Made by a program: the position numbers and the translations under genes. A stretch of DNA of 45,485 bases from Bacilli bacterium. Lineage in GTDB: Bacteria; Bacillota_I; Bacilli_A; RF39; UBA660. Location: assembly GCA_900772415.1 (NCBI GenBank), contig CAAHEC010000057.1, forward strand, positions 1 through 45,485, read 5' to 3'. The notes under the pieces were generated by a model. It searched no databases and was not told the DNA's origin. It saw only the letters and a list, made by a program, of their open reading frames with translations. Shown piece by piece: positions 40,922 through 45,485 of the stretch. The first letter of the stretch is position 1. Every line of letters begins with the position of its first letter.

Positions 40922-41925
40922 TGGAAAAATTTTGTTTAGAAAAGAATGGAGCTGTTGTTCGCTTTTTAAGTGATGTTCCACTGAAAGAGTACTATCAAGA
41001 AAATTACAAAAAAATGGAGTTTTTTGATGCTAAAGTTATAAGTGATAACTCTGACATAGAACATTGTGTAATTTATAGAAATTTGAATTCAAATTCCCCA
41101 TTATTATTAAAGAAAAATGAAATGCACATTAATTATCCTTTTGAAAAATTAAATGAATCAATACTGTTATATATGGGATATCATTTTTTTGAGAAACAGT
41201 TTGGTGAAAAGGGCATGTGCTCTTGTCATTCTGCTTGTGTAGAGAAAAATGGTAATGCTACATTACTAATAGGTGAAGCTGGTGCAGGTAAAACAAGTTT
41301 AGCTATAAATTTGTGTAGAAATTATGATTTTTCACTTATAAGCAATGATTTAACGTTAATAGGCTTTGATAGTGATAATAAGTTAAAAACATTTGGTGGA
41401 ACGAAGTTTATTAACTTGAGGTTAGATTCTGTTAATCAAAATATGCCATATTTAAGTTACTTGTTTTCTGATGGAATCAAAGATAGTTGGTCAGATAAAG
41501 TTTCTGTGTGTGCTAATGAAATTGGTATTCAGGAACAATATAATATCTGTGAAATAAAAAATATTTTATATGTTCATACTGATAACAGAATTAAGAATAT
41601 ATTAATAAAACCAGGTGATAGTTGGAGAAATAATTTTCTATTATATCAAAATTTATCGAGTCATATTCGTGGCCAAGCAGCTACTTTCATTGATAAGAAT
41701 GGACATCCAATATCATATATACCATCTTTTGATACAAATCAGATATATGATAATAGAATGAAAATAATAAAGTATATAGATGATAGCCCGAATTATTATT
41801 CTGTAAATGGAAATTTAAAATGTATTTTAAATTTTATTGTTTCATTATATAATGATAGTGGAAAGTATATAGATTTAAGTGATGGAGGAAAAAATGCAGA
41901 AAAAAGATATTATAATAAAAGATGA
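40921..41925 (+). CDS. HPr-kinase-like P-loop protein
   Basis: A 334-residue protein resembling the kinase core of HPr kinase/phosphorylase. Walker A GEAGAGKTS is at 118-126, and SNDLTLIGFD (141-150) recalls the catalytic Asp region of HprK. SCHSACVEKNG precedes the P-loop as in HprK-like proteins of natural-product clusters. It lacks the usual HprK N-terminal domain. HprK-like kinases phosphorylate Ser in proteins, or a precursor peptide in some ribosomal-peptide clusters; the substrate here is unknown. It overlaps its neighbours on both sides. Confidence 0.75.
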   Translation: MEKFCLEKNGAVVRFLSDVPLKEYYQENYKKMEFFDAKVISDNSDIEHCVIYRNLNSNSPLLLKKNEMHINYPFEKLNESILLYMGYHFFEKQFGEKGMCSCHSACVEKNGNATLLIGEAGAGKTSLAINLCRNYDFSLISNDLTLIGFDSDNKLKTFGGTKFINLRLDSVNQNMPYLSYLFSDGIKDSWSDKVSVCANEIGIQEQYNICEIKNILYVHTDNRIKNILIKPGDSWRNNFLLYQNLSSHIRGQAATFIDKNGHPISYIPSFDTNQIYDNRMKIIKYIDDSPNYYSVNGNLKCILNFIVSLYNDSGKYIDLSDGGKNAEKRYYNKR

Positions 41926-42364
41926 TGAAAGCAATTTTAAATTTAATTTTCGTGTTGCTGGAATTTTTGTGAATGATAACAAGATTTTACTTCAAAAATG
42001 TGAAAAAGACAATTATTATTCACTGATTGGTGGCAGAGTAAAATACGGTGAAACAACAATAGAAGCTTTGATTCGTGAAATACAAGAAGAAATTGGAATT
42101 AAAGTGAATAAAAAAGAAGTTACACTTATAAATGTTTCGGAAAATTTCTTTAAATATAATGGAAAAGAATTTCATGAGATATTATTCATTTATAAAATTA
42201 ACAATAAACAAATAAATCAAATTAGTGAAATAAAAACCTTGGATAAAACAAACGTTGTAAATAAATGGTATGATATTTCCAAATTGAATATTATGGATGT
42301 TAGACCAAATATAATAACAAATCTAATAGAAAGCAATAAAATAGTTCATTGCATAATAAAATAA
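41894..42364 (+). CDS. Nudix hydrolase
   Basis: A 156-residue protein with a perfect Nudix box, Gly-x5-Glu-x7-Arg-Glu-Ile-x-Glu-Glu-x-Gly-Ile (GRVKYGE ... REIQEEIGI, about residues 49-71). The N-terminus FRVAGIFVNDNKILLQKCEK is typical of the fold. The substrate is a nucleoside-diphosphate-linked compound, not predictable. ATG 41894 follows GGAGG; it overlaps the HprK-like gene by 32 bases. It is the last gene before the second leader. Confidence 0.88.
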   Translation: MQKKDIIIKDDESNFKFNFRVAGIFVNDNKILLQKCEKDNYYSLIGGRVKYGETTIEALIREIQEEIGIKVNKKEVTLINVSENFFKYNGKEFHEILFIYKINNKQINQISEIKTLDKTNVVNKWYDISKLNIMDVRPNIITNLIESNKIVHCIIK

Positions 42365-42376
42365 TTTGAATTGTAA

Positions 42377-42531
42377 AAACTTGACAAATATAAAAATTAT
42401 GATAGTATATTCATCGTAATTTTTATTGATGTTTGCTTGTACAGAAACATTTAGCAAACAGATAAAAAAGGTCTTGTTTGCAAAATCAAGGCCTTTTATT
42501 TTTAGAGTAAAAAGGGAGTTTATGGGAGGAA
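42377..42531 (+). promoter_or_regulatory. Attenuator-type leader, copy 2 (155-bp duplicated unit)
   Basis: Same length as copy 1 with five differences by my count. TTGACA (42381-42386), TAGTAT (42403-42408), hairpin GTTTGCT (42431-42437) / AGCAAAC (42453-42459), terminator AAGGTCTTG (42468-42476) / CAAGGCCTT (42487-42495), ribosome site GGGAGG. None of the differences falls in a hairpin stem. It drives the acyl-CoA-synthetase-like gene. Confidence 0.6.
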
Positions 42532-42537
42532 AATGAA

Positions 42538-44511
42538 ATGAACAATAATAAAACAGACATTAATAAAACTAAATACAGGTATTTTTTAGATAATGCAAAT
42601 AAATTCTTAAATAAGACTGCTATTACATATTCAATACCAATAGAAAAAGGTCCGACAGATGAAGATTCTGTAGATTTAAATAGAATATATAAAGATGTTA
42701 AAATTTCAAAAAGAAAATTAATTGAACAAATAAATATGACAGCTGATGCTTTATGGATGATGGGAATAAGAGAAGGGGATATAGTTACAATATGTTCTTC
42801 AAATACACCTGAAACAATATATATGGATTATGCTTTAAACAAAATAGGCGCAGTTCCTAATTATATATATCCTAATCTTACTGCTGACGAAATGAAATAT
42901 TTCTTTGATGAATCAAAAAGTGAATATGTGTTTATGCTAGGAGAACCAGAAATTAAAAAAGCAGTTTTAGAGGGTGCTAATAATACAAGTGTTAAAACAA
43001 TAATAGAAGCATCTGCTATTGAATCATTTCCAGAGTTGTTTAAGATGATTGCTAGCAAGAAAAATAAAACAACTGATATAGATGATGATAGGATTTTGAA
43101 ATGGAAAGATTTTATTAGGTTAGGCAAGGAAAATAAAGGAGTTTCACAAGAGTGTAAGTATGATGAGAATAAAATGAGTTGTCTTATGCATACAAGTGGT
43201 ACAACTAGTACACCAAAGGCAGTTATGCAATCTAATAAAAATCCAAATGCAATAGTTAGAAATTATGAATTATCTGGTCAAAAGTTTGAACCAGGGAAAC
43301 GTTATCTACAAGTGCTTCCAATATTTGTTTCTTTTGGTAACTCTACATTTCAAGCAATGTTTTGTAATAATGTTGAAATAGTAATGATACCTGAAATGAA
43401 TCCTAAAAATTTTCCTGGATTGATAGAAAAATATGAACCAAATTATTTGACGGTAACACCTTCACATTGGGCAGCCCTTCCAAAAAGTAAGAAAATAGCT
43501 AACAAGGATTTAAGTTTCTTTGAGTTAATAGGAACTGGTGGAGATGGATTTGCTAATATAGAAGATAGAATAAATAGTTATTTAAGGCAACACGGTTGTA
43601 ATATTCCTATAACAGATGGATACGGATCAACTGAAGTTTCCGCAATAGCCTTATCTAATTTAGTTAGTGCATATAAAAAGGGCAGCCTTGGTAAACCAAT
43701 GGGCAATGTAAAGGTTGGTATATTTGATCCTGAAACAGGAGAAAAGTTAGGGGTAGACGAAGTTGGAGAAATTGCTATTTCTGGTGATACGGTAACATTA
43801 GGATATTTTAATGACCCAGAAACAACTAGTAAAGTATATAGAAAACATAATGATGGTAATATATGGGTTCATATGGGAGACTTAGGTAGAATAGATAGTG
43901 ACGGATTTGGACATTACGAAGGAAGAATTAAAAACGTAATCGCAAGAAGGTCATTTAAGTTCTCACCACTAGCAGAGGAGCAAAAAATAGAATCACATCC
44001 AAACGTTGATAAATGCTGCATAGTAGCTATGCCAAGTAAAGAAGAAGGGCAAGTACCAAGTGCACATATAACTCTTTTCGATTATTCTAAACAGGAAGAA
44101 ACTCTAAGTGAAATAATAAAAATGTCTGGAGAAATCCAAGAATTACATAGACCAATTTCTTATAAAATAAGAAAAGAAATGCCAAGAACGAAAAATAATA
44201 AATTTAATTTAAATGCTTTAAGAATTGAAGATATTGCTTCAATGTTTAACGGAGTTATGAGTGCTAAAATAACAGTCTTAAATGATTCAAATTATGATTA
44301 TAAATTAGAAATAGAAATAAATCCAGAATTAAATTCTGAATTATCAAGTAATATTGATGGTATAGAAGATAGTATAAGAAAATATGTAACAAGCATGATA
44401 ATAAGTGAGAAAATTGCTAGATGCAATATTTTATATGACATTAAAATAGTGGACAAAAAATATGTTGACTCTGGAGTTCACAGAGAAAAATCTTATGTAA
44501 AGGCGTTGTAA
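42538..44511 (+). CDS. AMP-dependent acyl-CoA/fatty-acid synthetase-like enzyme
   Basis: A 657-residue adenylate-forming enzyme. CLMHTSGTTSTPKAVMQSNKN (near 217) is the ATP-binding loop. TGGDGF, ITDGYGSTEVSAIALSN, WVHMGDLGRIDSDGFGHYEGRIKNVI, and a C-terminal PRTKNNKFN with the presumed catalytic Lys are present. About 100 residues beyond the usual end form an extra alpha-beta segment that could be a partner or substrate domain. It activates a carboxylic acid as acyl-AMP; CoA or carrier transfer is uncertain. There is no membrane helix. It shares its leader with the upstream cassette. Confidence 0.85.
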   Translation: MNNNKTDINKTKYRYFLDNANKFLNKTAITYSIPIEKGPTDEDSVDLNRIYKDVKISKRKLIEQINMTADALWMMGIREGDIVTICSSNTPETIYMDYALNKIGAVPNYIYPNLTADEMKYFFDESKSEYVFMLGEPEIKKAVLEGANNTSVKTIIEASAIESFPELFKMIASKKNKTTDIDDDRILKWKDFIRLGKENKGVSQECKYDENKMSCLMHTSGTTSTPKAVMQSNKNPNAIVRNYELSGQKFEPGKRYLQVLPIFVSFGNSTFQAMFCNNVEIVMIPEMNPKNFPGLIEKYEPNYLTVTPSHWAALPKSKKIANKDLSFFELIGTGGDGFANIEDRINSYLRQHGCNIPITDGYGSTEVSAIALSNLVSAYKKGSLGKPMGNVKVGIFDPETGEKLGVDEVGEIAISGDTVTLGYFNDPETTSKVYRKHNDGNIWVHMGDLGRIDSDGFGHYEGRIKNVIARRSFKFSPLAEEQKIESHPNVDKCCIVAMPSKEEGQVPSAHITLFDYSKQEETLSEIIKMSGEIQELHRPISYKIRKEMPRTKNNKFNLNALRIEDIASMFNGVMSAKITVLNDSNYDYKLEIEINPELNSELSSNIDGIEDSIRKYVTSMIISEKIARCNILYDIKIVDKKYVDSGVHREKSYVKAL

Positions 44512-44573
44512 AATTAATATATAAAACATTTCTTTAACTATAATTTGTGATATACTTAAGACGGAGGTATAGT

Positions 44574-45260
44574 ATGAATTCAACAATTTTTTTCTCAGCT
44601 TGTAGTTTACTTTATTGTATTTTGTTACTTATTATATTTAAAGTGAAAAATAAAAGTAATAACAAGAAAAAAAATATTTTAAAGGCGCTTCTACTTATAA
44701 ACCTATTTGGATTAATATTAGAAGTTTTGGGAATATTCTTAGGTGGAAATTACGAACATTTTAAACTATTAAATGATATTGTTTTAAGATTGATATTAGT
44801 ATATTATTTTACTTGGGTGTTTGTATTTATAATATATGTAATGGTAATTTCTAGTGAAAATGAGTATGTTAGTAAAAAGAAAATGATTATTTGGTCGCTA
44901 TTATACTTAATAGTATTGATAGTTGGTATGGTTTTACCTTTAGATTATAATACAAGAAATGGAGTAATAATATATACATCTGGTCCAGCAATAAACGTTG
45001 TATACTTTTATTCTTTATTTTGCGATGCTATTGGATTGCTTTTAATGTTTAAGAATGCAAAAGAAATAAAAGGATCTAAATATGTCCCACTTTTTGTATT
45101 GATATCTTTTGGAACTATAATATCAATGATTCAATCTTCTCATCCTGAATTGTTGTTATCGTCTACTATGCAAACGTTTGTAACGTATATAATTTACTTT
45201 ACCATGGAAGATAGTAAGGCAAAAGAAGCAGTAAAAAAATTAGAAAAGGAAAAGAAGTAA
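44574..45260 (+). CDS. Multi-helix membrane sensor-like protein without a kinase domain
   Basis: A 228-residue protein from ATG 44574 behind ACGGAGG. Six or seven hydrophobic segments are followed by FVTYIIYFTMEDSKAKEAVKKLEKEKK. That tail resembles the link between membrane sensor and dimerisation helix in Firmicutes histidine kinases and GGDEF proteins, but the protein stops there. A weak terminator (GAAAAG/CTTTTC then T) follows, so the short form may be natural. Otherwise it is a truncated kinase. Family match is by architecture only. Confidence 0.6.
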   Translation: MNSTIFFSACSLLYCILLLIIFKVKNKSNNKKKNILKALLLINLFGLILEVLGIFLGGNYEHFKLLNDIVLRLILVYYFTWVFVFIIYVMVISSENEYVSKKKMIIWSLLYLIVLIVGMVLPLDYNTRNGVIIYTSGPAINVVYFYSLFCDAIGLLLMFKNAKEIKGSKYVPLFVLISFGTIISMIQSSHPELLLSSTMQTFVTYIIYFTMEDSKAKEAVKKLEKEKK

Positions 45261-45287
45261 TACTTTTCTTTTTTAAGGAGGATTAAT

Positions 45288-45485
45288 ATGGAACAAAATG
45301 TAGAAAACGTTGTTGATTTATTTGATAAAATATCCATGAAACATTATGGATATTTATATACTGCATCAGTTGTAAAAGAAGCTTTTTCTGGTAAACATGG
45401 TAATGGTGGCATAATTATTATAGGTATGCTTATTGTAATAGTAGGTTTAATAGGATTTATTTTAACTAATAATAGTAATAAATAA
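45288..45485 (+). CDS. 65-residue tail-anchored-type membrane protein
   Basis: A complete 65-residue ORF behind AAGGAGG. An acidic N-terminal half (MEQNVENVVDLFDKIS) leads to KHGNGG and one strongly hydrophobic helix (about 42-58) near the C-terminus. No known family. Its last 75 bases repeat those at 1-75. If the contig is joined end to end, a terminator and then ysxC follow. Confidence 0.65.
   Translation: MEQNVENVVDLFDKISMKHYGYLYTASVVKEAFSGKHGNGGIIIIGMLIVIVGLIGFILTNNSNK
45411..45485. repeat. Right copy of the 75-bp terminal direct repeat
   Basis: Bases 45411-45485 equal 1-75 without any difference I can see. Such an exact end overlap is usual for circularised or graph-looped contigs. Confidence 0.95.

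Overview
The window is very AT-rich, uses the standard bacterial code (TGA ends several genes, TGG encodes Trp) and carries endospore genes (spoIVA, a spoVIF-like gene), RecU, GpsB, a DnaD protein and a low-GC Gram-positive type rnpB. This points to a spore-forming, low-GC member of the Bacillota (Bacilli-like), probably an uncultured gut-type lineage. No tRNA gene, ribosomal-protein gene or CRISPR array was seen. The first and last 75 bases are identical and lie inside the same small gene, so the contig closes on itself. A 45-kb circle carrying recA, ligA, der and rnpB is unlikely to be a whole replicon, so a repeat-induced assembly loop is the more likely explanation.

Layout: (1) 0.2-4.2 kb: core GTPases ysxC and der, a decayed nuclease fragment, spoVIF and spoIVA. 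(2) 4.2-20.0 kb: a cell-surface polysaccharide island. It has a glycosyltransferase with an in-frame stop, a TagGH/Wzm-Wzt-type ABC exporter, a two-domain glycosyltransferase, large membrane proteins, a secreted lysozyme with twelve lectin repeats, the complete dTDP-rhamnose pathway (rmlA, C, D, B), and a GtrB/GtrA-like pair. (3) 20.2-22.2 kb: a thioester/LPxTG surface adhesin overlapping its own sortase gene. (4) 22.3-33.4 kb: housekeeping genes in Bacillus-like order: HU, cca, dnaD, convergent ponA-recU, a holin-like gene, gpsB, rnpB, a RodZ-like gene, pgsA, recA, ligA. The island of (2)-(3) sits between spoIVA and the HU gene, which are neighbours in B. subtilis.

(5) 33.4-38.5 kb: a 5.1-kb cargo transposon, previously unlabelled by any obvious family name. 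It has perfect 19-bp terminal inverted repeats, a 7-bp direct target duplication (TATATTA), an IS4-type DDE transposase, and passengers: DUF2188 protein, a 25-aa peptide coupled to a phage tail-collar-like protein, two XRE regulators, a zinc-ribbon membrane protein coupled to a 59-aa membrane peptide, a DUF4145 protein, and a short terminator-ended transcript under a palindromic operator.

(6) 38.5-42.5 kb: a second accessory cassette (glycosyltransferase, archaeal-type S-adenosylmethionine synthetase, HPr-kinase-like P-loop protein, Nudix hydrolase). It is bracketed by two 155-bp, almost identical leaders, each with a promoter, a hairpin, an intrinsic terminator and a possible antiterminator. 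The second leader drives an acyl-CoA-synthetase-like gene. I consider this cassette with its duplicated leader the best candidate for an undescribed system. (7) 44.5-45.5 kb: a kinase-less membrane sensor-like protein and the 65-aa single-pass protein at the contig junction.
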